DNA from: Phycisphaerae bacterium
Lineage (GTDB): Bacteria > Planctomycetota > Phycisphaerae > Phycisphaerales > Phycisphaeraceae
Reading direction: 5' to 3'
Length of the DNA: 64,000 nucleotides
Assembly: GCA_030425705.1 (NCBI GenBank)
Contig: JAUHZU010000002.1
Coordinates: forward strand, 248,001 to 312,000
Positions 8,585 through 16,639 of the stretch are shown here, in pieces; the first letter of the stretch is position 1; every line of letters starts with the position of its first letter. The notes under the pieces are model-generated. The model was not told the DNA's origin. It searched no databases and saw only the letters and a list, made by a program, of their open reading frames with translations. The translations under genes and the position numbers were made by a program.

Positions 8585-9412
8585 TCACAGCCCGTAGACA
8601 GTTGGCCGGCGGTTTCGCAGGACCGGGACCGCCGCGCGGACGCGCTCGGCGTCCGCGGGGTCGATCTCGGCGTAGCCGATCCCGGGCCGGTCGCCCATCT
8701 CCAGCAGCACGCGGCCCCAGGGGTCGATGACCGCCGAGTGCCCGTAGGCCGTAAACCCCCCGCCGTCGGGCCCGGTGAACGCGCCGCACTGGTTGGGGGC
8801 GACGATGTACATGCCGTTCTCGATCGCGCGGGCGCGCAGGAGCGTCAACCAGTGCGCCTCGCCCGTGGGCTTGGTGAAGTTCGCGGGGACGGTCGCGAGC
8901 ACCGCGCCGCGCAGCGCGAGCGCGCGGAACAGCTCGGGGAAGCGCAGGTCGTAGCAGACCGTGAGCCCGACCCGCCGGAGCGGGGTGTCGGCAGAGACCA
9001 GCGCGTCGCCGGGGTAGAACCGCCGGGACTCGCGTTCCGCCACGTCGCCGACCTCGACATCGAACAGGTGCACCTTCCGGTAGGCGGCGAGCGTGTCGCC
9101 CGCCGGGCCAAGGAGGACGGAGGTGTTGTAGACGCGCTGCGGGTCGGGGCTCGGCTCGGTAACCGACCCCATGAGCAGGGTGACCCGGTGCCCCGCCGCG
9201 AGCGCGGCGAAGCGCGCGACCGTCGCGTCGAAGTGCGCCGCGGTTTCGAGGTACCGCCGGCCCGCGCCCCGGCCGACCCTGAGGTGGAAGACCTCCGGCA
9301 GCGCGATGAAGCCCGCGCCGGCCCCCGCGGCCTCGCGGACGGCGGCCTCGGCGGCGTCCAGGTTCGCGGCGTGGTCGTCCTGGGCGTCGAGCTGGATCAC
9401 GGCGGTCTTCAT
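8585..9412 (-). CDS. Carbon-nitrogen hydrolase (nitrilase superfamily, Nit-like)
   Basis: A 275-residue amidohydrolase with the complete nitrilase catalytic triad: Glu40 (ALPEVF), Lys113 (AYRKVHLFD) and Cys153 (LTVCYDLRFPELFR). The motif context matches the Nit1/omega-amidase branch, whose known substrates are deaminated glutathione or alpha-ketoglutaramate. The substrate here is inferred only from that branch. It lies 19 bases after the upstream same-strand gene. A TAGGAT -10 box sits 6 bases before the ATG with no Shine-Dalgarno sequence, so it may also be transcribed separately as a leaderless mRNA. Confidence 0.9.
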   Translation of the reverse strand: MKTAVIQLDAQDDHAANLDAAEAAVREAAGAGAGFIALPEVFHLRVGRGAGRRYLETAAHFDATVARFAALAAGHRVTLLMGSVTEPSPDPQRVYNTSVLLGPAGDTLAAYRKVHLFDVEVGDVAERESRRFYPGDALVSADTPLRRVGLTVCYDLRFPELFRALALRGAVLATVPANFTKPTGEAHWLTLLRARAIENGMYIVAPNQCGAFTGPDGGGFTAYGHSAVIDPWGRVLLEMGDRPGIGYAEIDPADAERVRAAVPVLRNRRPTVYGL

Positions 9413-9418
9413 CCCAGC

Positions 9419-9424
9419 ATCCTA
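9419..9424 (-). promoter_or_regulatory. -10 box (TAGGAT), 6 nt before a start codon
   Basis: TAGGAT on the minus strand, exactly 6 bases before the ATG of the nitrilase-family gene at 9412. There is no ribosome-binding site in the gap. This is the same geometry as at 14174, 18071 and 20584, and fits a transcript that begins at or next to the start codon. Confidence 0.4.
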
Positions 9425-9431
9425 CGCGGAG

Positions 9432-10550
9432 CTACTCCCCGAGCGCCGGCGGCATCGGCACGCCCTCGCCCAGCAGTGCCAGCACCGACATCGCCGTGCC
9501 GAAGTTTGCCGACCGTTCAAAGACGCGGTCGTTCCACGTGCCGTCGTCGCTTAGGGTCCGCAGCAGCTTTTCGAGCAGGCGTAGATTCTCGTCCCGACGC
9601 TGCGCTTCGGGGAGCACGGCGATGGCCTGGGCGAGGTAGCGGTGGCCGTAGTAGAAGTAGTAGGGCGCGACGCCGTAGGGCGCGACGTGTGTGCCGTGCT
9701 GGGCGCGGCGTTTTTCAAGCTCGTCCCAGTGCTCGTGGAACGCCTCGACCTGTGCGGCCAGGGCCTCTTCTGGCACCGGGTCGCCCAGCAGCCCGAGCGT
9801 CACGTCGCTGACCGGCGACCGGGCGGTCGCGCCCGGCAGGAGCGGCCGACGGGCCCGGCCGCTGTACTCGTACGCGCCGTCGTTGCCGCGGCTGGCGCGC
9901 AGGGCCTCCGCCGCCCGCTCGAGCATGTCGTGATCCACCGATTCGCCCTGCGCCTCCGCCCACAGCAGCGCCTGCACCGCGGGGGATGTGACGAACGGCG
10001 CGTGGGCGCGCTTGCTGGCGTAGTTCCAGCCGCCGCCGGGCACTTCCTGGATGGCGAGCGCTTCCACCAGCCGAGGGACCCAGCGGTCGATCGACTCGGT
10101 GTGTGGCCCGGTGCGCTGCGCGGCCCGCAGGCGGCAGAAGTAATCCAGGGCGTAGATGTGCCCCCAGACGCGCACGTCGTACGCGTCTTCATCGGACGCC
10201 GCCATGAGTGGGTGGTCCAGCGCCTCAAGGATGAGCGCGGTGCCGCGTTCCAGGGCCCCGGCCGCCTCGGCGTCGTCGTCCTCCGCGGCGTAGAGCAGCG
10301 CGGTGCAGACAATGGCCGTGCCCCCGACCCGGTAGCCGACCGGGATCTGGCCGCGCACGCGGTATACGCCTTCGTACGGCCAGGCACCGTCGTCATCCTG
10401 CATCGCGACCAGGCGATCTACCGCGGTCGCGGTGAGTGACTCGGCGGTGGGTGCCGCGTCCTGCGCCGACGCCACGGGTGCGGCAATAACCCCGGAGAGG
10501 AACACGCCCAAGAGAAAGTGAGCAAGTCCGGGGTGCGTTGGTGTTTTCAT
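9432..10550 (-). CDS. Secreted protein with squalene-cyclase/prenyltransferase-like repeats
   Basis: A 372-residue protein with a signal peptide (MKTPTHPGLAHFLLGVFLSG, cleavage after VASAQD-like sequence). The mature part has alpha/alpha-barrel repeats of the terpene cyclase/prenyltransferase type: AMQDDDGAWPYEG, SRGNDGAYEYSG and LSDDGTWNDR. The DxDD acid motif of true squalene-hopene cyclases is not seen, so a cyclase reaction is not supported. Similar proteins are common and uncharacterised in planctomycetes. The ATG at 10550 has an AGGAG site; an upstream in-frame ATG at 10580 would put 10 residues before the signal peptide. It is followed closely by the nitrilase-family gene. Confidence 0.75.
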   Translation of the reverse strand: MKTPTHPGLAHFLLGVFLSGVIAAPVASAQDAAPTAESLTATAVDRLVAMQDDDGAWPYEGVYRVRGQIPVGYRVGGTAIVCTALLYAAEDDDAEAAGALERGTALILEALDHPLMAASDEDAYDVRVWGHIYALDYFCRLRAAQRTGPHTESIDRWVPRLVEALAIQEVPGGGWNYASKRAHAPFVTSPAVQALLWAEAQGESVDHDMLERAAEALRASRGNDGAYEYSGRARRPLLPGATARSPVSDVTLGLLGDPVPEEALAAQVEAFHEHWDELEKRRAQHGTHVAPYGVAPYYFYYGHRYLAQAIAVLPEAQRRDENLRLLEKLLRTLSDDGTWNDRVFERSANFGTAMSVLALLGEGVPMPPALGE

Positions 10551-10649
10551 CGGCCTGCTCCTGAGGTTGGCCTGGATCATAACGCTGGCCGCCGCCCAGG
10601 GTTCACTTTGTATCCACGGGGGCCGTGTGATGACGCCTTGAATTGGGCC

Positions 10650-10678
10650 TTGGGTCGACGGGTGCGGCCCGGTACAAT
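10650..10678 (+). promoter_or_regulatory. Promoter TTGGGT-17-TACAAT
   Basis: A -35-like TTGGGT (10650-10655) and a -10 TACAAT (10673-10678) separated by 17 bases, 57 bases before the ATG of the small secreted protein at 10736. The spacing is that of a housekeeping sigma factor. Confidence 0.5.
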
Positions 10679-10735
10679 GCGGGCTCTACGCCCGGCTCGG
10701 GCATGCCCTCTCCCACCTCTTGAAGGAGTGATCGA

Positions 10736-11095
10736 ATGAAGCGTTTTGCACCTGTGATGGCCGCTGTTGTTGTGATGATGCTGAGCGGCCTGGCGATGGC
10801 CGGTGGGTCCGAGTCGCCGATGGTCGGCAAGTGGATGGCCACGTCGTACCAGGGCGAAGAACTGCCCGAGGGCGCGTTCTGGGTCGAGAACCGGGACGAC
10901 GGCACGGGCACGCTGCACGAAGGCGGCGAGGAGTACCCCTACACCTGGACACACGACGAAGAAGCCGGCACGTGCACCGTCACCGCCGATGGCGAAGAGA
11001 TGGTCTACACCGTCGTCATCGAGGGCGACGAACTGACGTTTACCAGCGTCGAAGACCCGGACGACGTGATGGTCATGAAGCGCATGGAGGACTGA
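10736..11095 (+). CDS. Small secreted acidic protein, lipocalin-like
   Basis: A 119-residue protein with a clear signal peptide (MKRFAPVMAAVVVMMLSGLAMAGG) and an AAGGAG ribosome site. The mature part is strongly acidic and built of short beta-strand-like segments beginning VGKWMATSYQGEELPEGAFW, each starting with a G-x-W or Y/T-rich stretch. This resembles small lipocalin-like or META-like secreted domains. No catalytic residues are evident. The gene has its own promoter and a strong terminator, so it is a single-gene unit. Function unknown. Confidence 0.75.
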   Translation: MKRFAPVMAAVVVMMLSGLAMAGGSESPMVGKWMATSYQGEELPEGAFWVENRDDGTGTLHEGGEEYPYTWTHDEEAGTCTVTADGEEMVYTVVIEGDELTFTSVEDPDDVMVMKRMED

Positions 11096-11136
11096 GCCCG
11101 CGCGGCTCGGACCGCATCTGTGGAGTCACACCTATA

Positions 11137-11167
11137 GCACGGCCGTCGCCACGGCCGTGCTTTCTTT
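11137..11167 (+). terminator. Intrinsic terminator
   Basis: A perfect 10-bp stem GCACGGCCGT / ACGGCCGTGC with loop CGCC, followed by TTTCTTT. It ends the small secreted protein transcript, 40 bases after its stop codon. Confidence 0.9.
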
Positions 11168-11193
11168 AGGCGCGGCGCGGTTGAACGGTCCGC

Positions 11194-13257
11194 CTAGTCC
11201 CGCGGCTTGCGCTCGCCTTCACCGGCCTCGCCCGGGCCCGGCTCGACGTGCGGCGGGTTTTGGGTGAGTTCGAGCGGTGGCGCTTCGCCGGTCGGCTCGG
11301 TCTTGTCCTCTTTCTCGACGAGCGTCTCGTTGCCCGCCTCGTCCAGCTCGATGGCCATCGGCCCGGTCGCGAGCTGCACGGGTCCCGGGGGGTGGTCCAG
11401 CCAAGGCTGCTTCTCGATGATCGCCCGCGCCGCGCGCAGGCCGTGCACCATCGACCGCCGGTCTGTGGAGCTGCCGGGCACGCCGTGGGCCGGCTGGTGC
11501 TGGCTGCCGTGGGCGGGCTTCTCTTCTTTGAAGAGGTGGACGGTCTGCGTCGGGAACGCGAACTGCACGCCCAGCCGGTCCGCGAGGCGGACGATATCGA
11601 TGAACATCCGCTCGCGCTCGCGCAGCTCCGTGTTCCAGTCGGGCACCTCGAAGAAGATGTAAAGCAGCACGTCCATCGACGAGGCCGACCACTGGTGCAT
11701 CCACACCTGGTAGTAGTCCTTGCGGGTGTAGGGGTGAGTGCGGACCAGCTCGCGGATGCCCTCGGTGAACGCGATGAGCTTGTCCGGCGGGGTGTCGTAC
11801 TGCACGCCAAGGTGCGTCTTCCACCGGCGGTACTTGCGTCGGCCGAAGTTGTCGACGGTCGCGCGGACGAGCGTGGCGTTGGGCACGGTGATCTGCGAGT
11901 TGTAGAACGTGCGGATGCGGGTCGAGCGGAAGCCGAGCTCCTCGACGGTGCCCTCGGTGTCGCCGTCGATGACGATCCAGTCGCCGACCTCGAACGGCCG
12001 GTCGAGGATGACCGCTACGCTGCCGAAGAAGTTTTCGATCGTGTCTTTCGCCGCGAAGGCGAACGCCAGCGACCCCAGCCCCAGCGACGCGAGCATCGGC
12101 CCGAGCGGGATGCTCAGCGCCTCGGCCGCGTAGACGATGCCGATCGCTACGACGAATAGCTTCGCCGCCTTGGTCACCAGCGGGACCAGCACGTCATCGA
12201 ACTTCGTCTCGGTGCGCTTGGCCTGGTTGGCGAGCACCTCGCTGACCAGGTCGATGACCCGCCAGGCCGCCCAGATCCCCGCGAAGACGAGGAACACCCC
12301 GACCGCGCCGCGCAGCATCAGGTGCGCGGTCTCCGGCAGCGCGAGCAGCGGGAGCAGGAGCTGCCAGACCAACGCGGACACGAACAGACCGATCGGACGC
12401 ACCGTCCGCCGGAGGGTGGCCCGGTCGGCGGTGCTGCCGCGGCGTTTGATGATGCCGACCGCCAGCGAACGCAGGAAAAACCGGAAGGTGTAGTCCACGA
12501 CGACACCCAGCAGCACCAGCGCGAACAGCGCGACCCACTGCCAGTACTCCAGCGACAGGAGGACGTGGCCCTCGCCGCGGAGCGTGTCGGGCATCAGCGG
12601 CCGGAGGATGGACGCGCCCAGGTGCGGCATGTCCTCGGGGATGTCGGTGGCGAGGTCACCCTCGTCTTCGATGGCCGAGGGGAGCTGGCGCGCCGCGGCG
12701 TACAGGCCGGGGATGGCCTGGACCGTCTGGGCGGAGAAGCGCCACCGCCCGTCGTCGCCGGGCACGAGGCGGATGCGTGCGTCGGCGGGCACGTCGATCT
12801 GCCGGAGGATCGCGTCGTGGTCGACGTTCGCCGGCCGGGGGAACAGCGTGTACCGCCGCATCGCCTGCCCGTTGGGGCCGGCGGGGAGGTCGTCGAAGTC
12901 GATCAGCCCGACCACGCGGTTCATCGTGTGCCAGAGCATCTCCGCGCGGTCGCGCGCCTCGATCGAGTCGGGGTCGATGCCCGCGCCGGCCAGGTCCATC
13001 GTCTCGAGCACCGCGGCCCAGCGCGTGGTGTCGCCGTCGTTGACCTCGTGGATCGCTTCGAGGAACTGCCGGACCGCCGCGCGCGGCGACGCCAGCGGCG
13101 CGTCCTCGGCCGGCGCGGCGTCCTGCGCCGCGGCCGGCGGGTTGGTGATGACGGGCCGGCCGTCCTGGGCGAGCGCATTGGGGGCGGCCAGCAGGAGCGG
13201 GAAGCAGAGAACGAGGCAGACCGATCGGAGCATGGGCAGGGTTCCGGGACGAAGCAT
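11194..13257 (-). CDS. Mechanosensitive ion channel of the MscS family, large form
   Basis: A 687-residue inner-membrane channel with a signal peptide and a periplasmic N-terminal domain of about 200 residues (RQFLEAIHEVNDGDTTRWAA), then several membrane segments. The MscS core follows: pore-helix region ASLGLGSLAFAFAAKDTIEN, beta domain RPFEVGDWIVIDGDTEGTVEE and the conserved TRIRTFYNSQITVPNATL. The C-terminal tail is Glu/Pro-rich. It gates in response to membrane tension and releases osmolytes. A TACAAT box at 13269-13274 lies 11 bases upstream of the chosen ATG at 13257 and excludes the GTG at 13287. ATG 13233 is a further possibility because it begins directly at the signal peptide. Confidence 0.92.
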   Translation of the reverse strand: MLRPGTLPMLRSVCLVLCFPLLLAAPNALAQDGRPVITNPPAAAQDAAPAEDAPLASPRAAVRQFLEAIHEVNDGDTTRWAAVLETMDLAGAGIDPDSIEARDRAEMLWHTMNRVVGLIDFDDLPAGPNGQAMRRYTLFPRPANVDHDAILRQIDVPADARIRLVPGDDGRWRFSAQTVQAIPGLYAAARQLPSAIEDEGDLATDIPEDMPHLGASILRPLMPDTLRGEGHVLLSLEYWQWVALFALVLLGVVVDYTFRFFLRSLAVGIIKRRGSTADRATLRRTVRPIGLFVSALVWQLLLPLLALPETAHLMLRGAVGVFLVFAGIWAAWRVIDLVSEVLANQAKRTETKFDDVLVPLVTKAAKLFVVAIGIVYAAEALSIPLGPMLASLGLGSLAFAFAAKDTIENFFGSVAVILDRPFEVGDWIVIDGDTEGTVEELGFRSTRIRTFYNSQITVPNATLVRATVDNFGRRKYRRWKTHLGVQYDTPPDKLIAFTEGIRELVRTHPYTRKDYYQVWMHQWSASSMDVLLYIFFEVPDWNTELRERERMFIDIVRLADRLGVQFAFPTQTVHLFKEEKPAHGSQHQPAHGVPGSSTDRRSMVHGLRAARAIIEKQPWLDHPPGPVQLATGPMAIELDEAGNETLVEKEDKTEPTGEAPPLELTQNPPHVEPGPGEAGEGERKPRD

Positions 13258-13268
13258 CAGGGGCGGCG

Positions 13269-13274
13269 ATTGTA
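13269..13274 (-). promoter_or_regulatory. -10 box (TACAAT) for the MscS gene
   Basis: TACAAT on the minus strand, 11 bases before ATG 13257. Transcription from here would begin just before that ATG and would exclude the upstream GTG. Confidence 0.35.
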
Positions 13275-13320
13275 AACCAATCCCCACCCACGCCTGCTGC
13301 TGAGGTGTCCCCGTGAGCTG

Positions 13321-13833
13321 CTAAGAAGCCACGGCACCTGCCCCGCCCGGCGGCAGCAGGTCGGCTTCCGTGATCCCAAGCTCCCCGAGCCCAAACGAGG
13401 CGCCGCACTCCGGGCACCCGATCCGTCCCGCCGACGCGACCTGTCCGATCAGGATGTATCGGCAACTCAGGCAACGCACCCGATCGATCTCATAGTCGAT
13501 CGCCGCCTTCAGACGTCGGCGGAGGATGGCATCGCGCAACAGAAACACGACCGCGGCAGGCAAACCTATCACGCAGAGGATCAACAGCGTGTCTACGGGA
13601 GTTTCGTGCCGGAAGGGTATGGGTTCATTGCCATAGAAGACTCGAAGGACCGACCCAAACAGTACGAACGAGAGGATTAAAGAAATGATGTAAACGAACA
13701 CCAACAAGAACCTGACGCTTTGCTTCGCACCGATCTGCAGGCGCACGCGGGTCATCAACAGATCGCACTGCGCATCGGTCAGGTGATCAAGCTCGGGGAA
13801 TGCCCGGCAGATGTTGGACCAGGGGATACGCAT
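13321..13833 (-). CDS. Membrane protein with C-terminal zinc ribbon
   Basis: A 170-residue protein with two hydrophobic segments (about residues 44-64, VRFLLVFVYIISLILSFVLF, and about 82-102) and a C-terminal CLSC...CPEC pair of CxxC motifs that forms a probable zinc ribbon. The N-terminal 40 residues (AFPELDHLTDAQCDLLMTR) look like a short helical recognition segment. No known family is recognised. It lies 25 bases downstream of the next gene on the same strand, so the two are probably co-transcribed. The longer open frame 5' of 13833 runs into that neighbour and is not used. Confidence 0.7.
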   Translation of the reverse strand: MRIPWSNICRAFPELDHLTDAQCDLLMTRVRLQIGAKQSVRFLLVFVYIISLILSFVLFGSVLRVFYGNEPIPFRHETPVDTLLILCVIGLPAAVVFLLRDAILRRRLKAAIDYEIDRVRCLSCRYILIGQVASAGRIGCPECGASFGLGELGITEADLLPPGGAGAVAS

Positions 13834-13858
13834 TAACGCCCCGGAGAAACTGAACCGC

Positions 13859-14167
13859 CTAACGCTCGACGACGCGCACGTTCTCTCGGCCGTCGTCGCC
13901 GGGCGGTGTGGGGGAGAGCGCGTCGGGGTCGACCGTCTTGCCGGTGAGCGCGTCGAGGACGCGCCCGATGAACGAGAAGATGACCCACGCCACGGCCGTG
14001 ACCGCCAGCGCCGCGAGCAGCAGCAGCGCCAGCGCGACCAGCGGGATCGCGAAGGTGACGACGGCGACGACGGCGGTGGCCTTGAGCACCCACGGCGGCC
14101 GGCCGGTGGCGAGGCGGACGTACTGCCCGTAACGCGGATCGGACTGCATGTCGTGGTACCAGGCCAT
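13859..14167 (-). CDS. Small two-helix membrane protein
   Basis: A 102-residue protein with the N-terminus MAWYHDMQSDPRYGQYVRLA, then two adjacent hydrophobic segments (ATAVVAVVTFAIPLVALALL and AALAVTAVAWVIFSFIG), and a charged C-terminal tail. No family is recognised. A TAGCAT -10 box 6 bases before the ATG and no ribosome site suggest a leaderless message. It heads a probable two-gene unit with the zinc-ribbon membrane protein. Confidence 0.65.
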   Translation of the reverse strand: MAWYHDMQSDPRYGQYVRLATGRPPWVLKATAVVAVVTFAIPLVALALLLLAALAVTAVAWVIFSFIGRVLDALTGKTVDPDALSPTPPGDDGRENVRVVER

Positions 14168-14173
14168 GCGATG

Positions 14174-14179
14174 ATGCTA
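14174..14179 (-). promoter_or_regulatory. -10 box (TAGCAT), 6 nt before a start codon
   Basis: TAGCAT on the minus strand followed by 6 bases and the ATG at 14167. Same geometry as the boxes at 9419, 18071 and 20584. Confidence 0.4.
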
Positions 14180-14396
14180 GGCGCGTCGGGCGGCGGGCAC
14201 AAACGGGTGGACCCCGGCCGTCTCTGCCCGGTGGGCCGCGAACGCGGCTAGGGGGACAAAACCGGGGTTTCGGCCGCAAAAAGCGATTCTTCTTGCGGCC
14301 CCGGGGGCGCGGATATACGATAAATGATTGAACAGGTGGCTGTTGTGTGCGCCTGCGCCGCTGGATCCGACCGACCCACCAAGGGGATTTTGACAG

Positions 14397-15353
14397 ATGA
14401 AAAAGACCAACCGGACCACCGCCTTTGTGGCCGCCGCCCTGATCGGGGTGCCGGCATTGCTTACCGCTCAAACCGCGGCGGGCCAGTGATCGTCGGGCGC
14501 CTGCACAGGTGTGCAGCAGAACATTACCTCGGCGATGGGCACCGTCCGCAGCGCGGACCTGGGGACGGCCTACAACCGGGTGCAGGAAGTCATCGCCGAC
14601 GCACAGGAGAAGAACCTCTCGCGCAGCCGCGATATCCGCGGGCCGCTGGCCGAGTTGGTGGGGCTGCTGGAGCAGCGTGCGATGGATGCGCTGGATTCCG
14701 CGAAGCAGGACTACTTCGCCGGCAACCACGAAGCAGCGCTGGACGAGTTCCGGGCGCTGGCCGCGCTCGACGGGCTCCGCGCCGCACGCGAAGCGACCGG
14801 CGAGCTGCGCAAGGAAGACGACCGGGCCGAGTGGCGCACGCTCAGCGAAACCGCGACCGCCCAGATGCAAGCCGCGGCCTTCGGGGACTTGCGGACCACC
14901 CTGCGTGACCTCACCCGTCTCGCTCGGCGGACGGATTACGACGATCAAACCGATGCGCTGGTCGCGTCCTTCGGCGACACGGTGCAGTCGCACGTCGACC
15001 GTGCCGAGCAGGCTGTCGCCAACGAGGACTACGACGCGGCGTACGGCGTGCTGCTGGAGGTGTCGCGTCTGTCCGAGCTGCGCGAGCAGGCCCACGCGGC
15101 CCGGCAACTGCTGCGGGAACACGCGAACACCCCGGGTATGAAGCAGGCCGAGCGCGAGTATGAGTCGGCCGACGCCCTGTCGCAGATCCGCGCCGACCTG
15201 GCCGAGGCCGAGGGCCAACGCAACGCCGACGCCGTCCGCCAGCAGGCCCAGCGCAAGCTCGAACAGCTTGTGGCTCAGTACGAAGGCACCCGCGCGGCCG
15301 AACAGGCGCAGCGGCTCGCCGACGAACTCAACAAACAACTCGCCGCCGGCTGA
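14397..15353 (+). CDS. Exported helical protein interrupted by in-frame UGA (candidate selenoprotein or broken gene)
   Basis: From the ATG at 14397, with AGGGG about 10 bases upstream, the frame encodes a clear signal peptide (MKKTNRTTAFVAAALIGVPA, then LLTAQTAAGQ). Codon 31 is TGA (14487-14489). The same frame then continues without a break for 287 codons: SSGACTGVQQNI, followed by an Ala/Glu/Arg-rich all-helical, coiled-coil-prone protein. The TGA sits five residues before a Cys, giving a U/C-x4-C spacing. A 6-bp hairpin begins 11 bases after the TGA. If the TGA stops translation, the mature part could start only at GTG 14511 and would not be exported. A decayed gene, a sequencing error or selenocysteine insertion are all possible. 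No family is recognised. The gene has its own terminator. Confidence 0.65.
14501..14516 (+). other. SECIS-like hairpin after an in-frame UGA
   Basis: CTGCAC / GTGCAG form a perfect 6-bp stem with the four-base loop AGGT. The loop begins 17 bases after the UGA at 14487 and has G at its second position. These features fall within the published criteria for bacterial SECIS elements (small apical loop, G among its first two bases, loop 16-37 bases from the UGA). A short hairpin in GC-rich DNA can also occur by chance. Confidence 0.35.
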
Positions 15354-15379
15354 TCGACAACCCCGATACGCTTCCTCCA

Positions 15380-15408
15380 CAGCCCGGCCCCACGGCCGGG
15401 CTGTTTTT
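15380..15408 (+). terminator. Intrinsic terminator
   Basis: A perfect 10-bp stem CAGCCCGGCC / GGCCGGGCTG with loop CCAC and TTTTT. It lies 27 bases after the stop codon of the UGA-containing gene. A strong terminator in the expected place suggests the transcription unit is still maintained. Confidence 0.9.
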
Positions 15409-15531
15409 GCGGATATAGCCCTTGTAACGGCCCGGTTTCGCTCGGTCGCCAGCAACAGGACGAAATAACCGGCCGCCGCCGCCGGTTGTACCCGCGACGA
15501 CGCATGGACCGATGTCCCGTAGCGAACGCCG

Positions 15532-16065
15532 ATGACCTACCACACAGACACCACGCCAACACCGACCGGCCGAGCCCGATACCGCGGGTGGGTCGTGGCG
15601 TTGATTGTGGTCGGCGTGGCCTGGGCGGGGGCGGTCGCGCTGCGGGCGGGGACCGCGCCGGTGCACCTGGACGGCTGGCAACCCGGGCTGGACGCGGGGA
15701 TGGCCGAGGCCGAGGCGCAGGGCCGGCCGATGCTCCTGATGTTCACCGCCGACTGGTGCGGCCCCTGTCAGACGCTGAAGAAGGACGTGATCCAGACCCC
15801 CGAGGTCCGTGCGGCGATCGACGCCGGCTTCGTGCCGGTGGTCGTCGACCTGACCGACCAGTCGTCGAACAACCCGGGCGTGGCCGCGGTCCAGCGCTAC
15901 GGCGTGCGCGGCATCCCGATGCTGGTCCTGACCGATGCCCGGGGCCGCCCGCTCCCCGGCACGATCGCCTACCCCGATTTCGCACACAGCCCGCCGCGGT
16001 TCTCGCAATCGCCCGAGGGTTTCCTCGCTTGGCTCGCCAGCGCGGAGCCCGCCGACGCGGAATGA
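15532..16065 (+). CDS. Membrane-anchored thioredoxin-domain protein
   Basis: A 177-residue protein with one N-terminal membrane anchor (about residues 20-38, WVVALIVVGVAWAGAVAL) and a periplasmic thioredoxin fold. The active site is WCGPC (Cys76 and Cys79) in FTADWCGPCQTLKKDV. The cis-proline loop is RGIPMLVLTD. It resembles DsbD-gamma/thioredoxin_7-type domains that pass reducing or oxidising equivalents to exported proteins, for example during cytochrome c maturation. The upstream gene is separated by a terminator, so the two are separate units. Confidence 0.85.
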   Translation: MTYHTDTTPTPTGRARYRGWVVALIVVGVAWAGAVALRAGTAPVHLDGWQPGLDAGMAEAEAQGRPMLLMFTADWCGPCQTLKKDVIQTPEVRAAIDAGFVPVVVDLTDQSSNNPGVAAVQRYGVRGIPMLVLTDARGRPLPGTIAYPDFAHSPPRFSQSPEGFLAWLASAEPADAE

Positions 16066-16105
16066 GGCGGAGCGCCCGCCGTCGCGGCCCGACTCTCGCC
16101 CCCCA

Positions 16106-16327
16106 TCACATCCCCTGCCGCTTCGCCTCCTCGGCCGCGAGGATGGTGCAGCTCTCGCTCTCCTCGTCGAAGGTGATGACGACCTGCCCGGTGTCCAGCA
16201 GCTTGCGGACCTGCTCGACGCTGTGGAACGCGTCGGCGGTGTTCGTGCCGTCGCGCGTAACGAACTCCTCGATGAGGGCGTCGAGGGTGTCGGGCGGCAG
16301 CTCGCGGTGGGGGATGCGCAGGGGCAT
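16106..16327 (-). CDS. yheU: YheU-family protein (UPF0270)
   Basis: A 73-residue protein starting MPLRIPHRELPPDTLDALIE. It matches the YheU/UPF0270 pattern throughout: IP-x-x-EL-x-x-x-TLD-x-x-IEEFV-x-R-x-GT, then VEQVRKLLDTGQVVITFDEESESCTI. The function of the family is unknown. The longer open frame 5' of 16327 is Pro-rich and unlike the family, so it is excluded. The family is best known from gammaproteobacteria, where it has a similar size. Confidence 0.8.
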   Translation of the reverse strand: MPLRIPHRELPPDTLDALIEEFVTRDGTNTADAFHSVEQVRKLLDTGQVVITFDEESESCTILAAEEAKRQGM

Positions 16328-16639
16328 GGGGCGTTGGCTCGTGGGCGGATTCGGGGGGTGAATCGGGCCTATCGCGACCGGATAGGGGTTTTGCCCCGGC
16401 GATGGGGCCGGGATCGGCTTCCCCGGCGGGCCCGGGGCTGGTATAGTGTATCGCTCTCGGAGGAAGGCCCGAGACGTTACGAGCTCAGGGAAATTCGACG
16501 TTTCAGCCGGTGATGCACACCGGTCCTGGGGCGTCATTGTGGGTATGGCAAGATCGGGTGTCGGCCTGAAGGAGGGACTTCGGCCGAGACTCAGCACTTT
16601 AGGACGCTGCCCCAGCGGGCACGGAAAGGTAAGAGACGG
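16328..16639. other. Gene-free interval with a structured leader for the Gfo/Idh gene
   Basis: These 312 bases separate the divergent yheU and oxidoreductase genes. A TATAGT -10-like box at 16442-16447 would give a plus-strand leader of about 190 bases. Two hairpins are visible in it: CCGGTG-ATGCA-CACCGG (16507-16523) and, more striking, TCGGCC-T-GAAG-GAGGGA-CTTC-GGCCGA (16561-16587), a 10-bp stem with one bulged T and a GAGGGA loop. The second hairpin ends about 50 bases before the ATG. No known riboswitch consensus is recognised. Confidence 0.45.
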
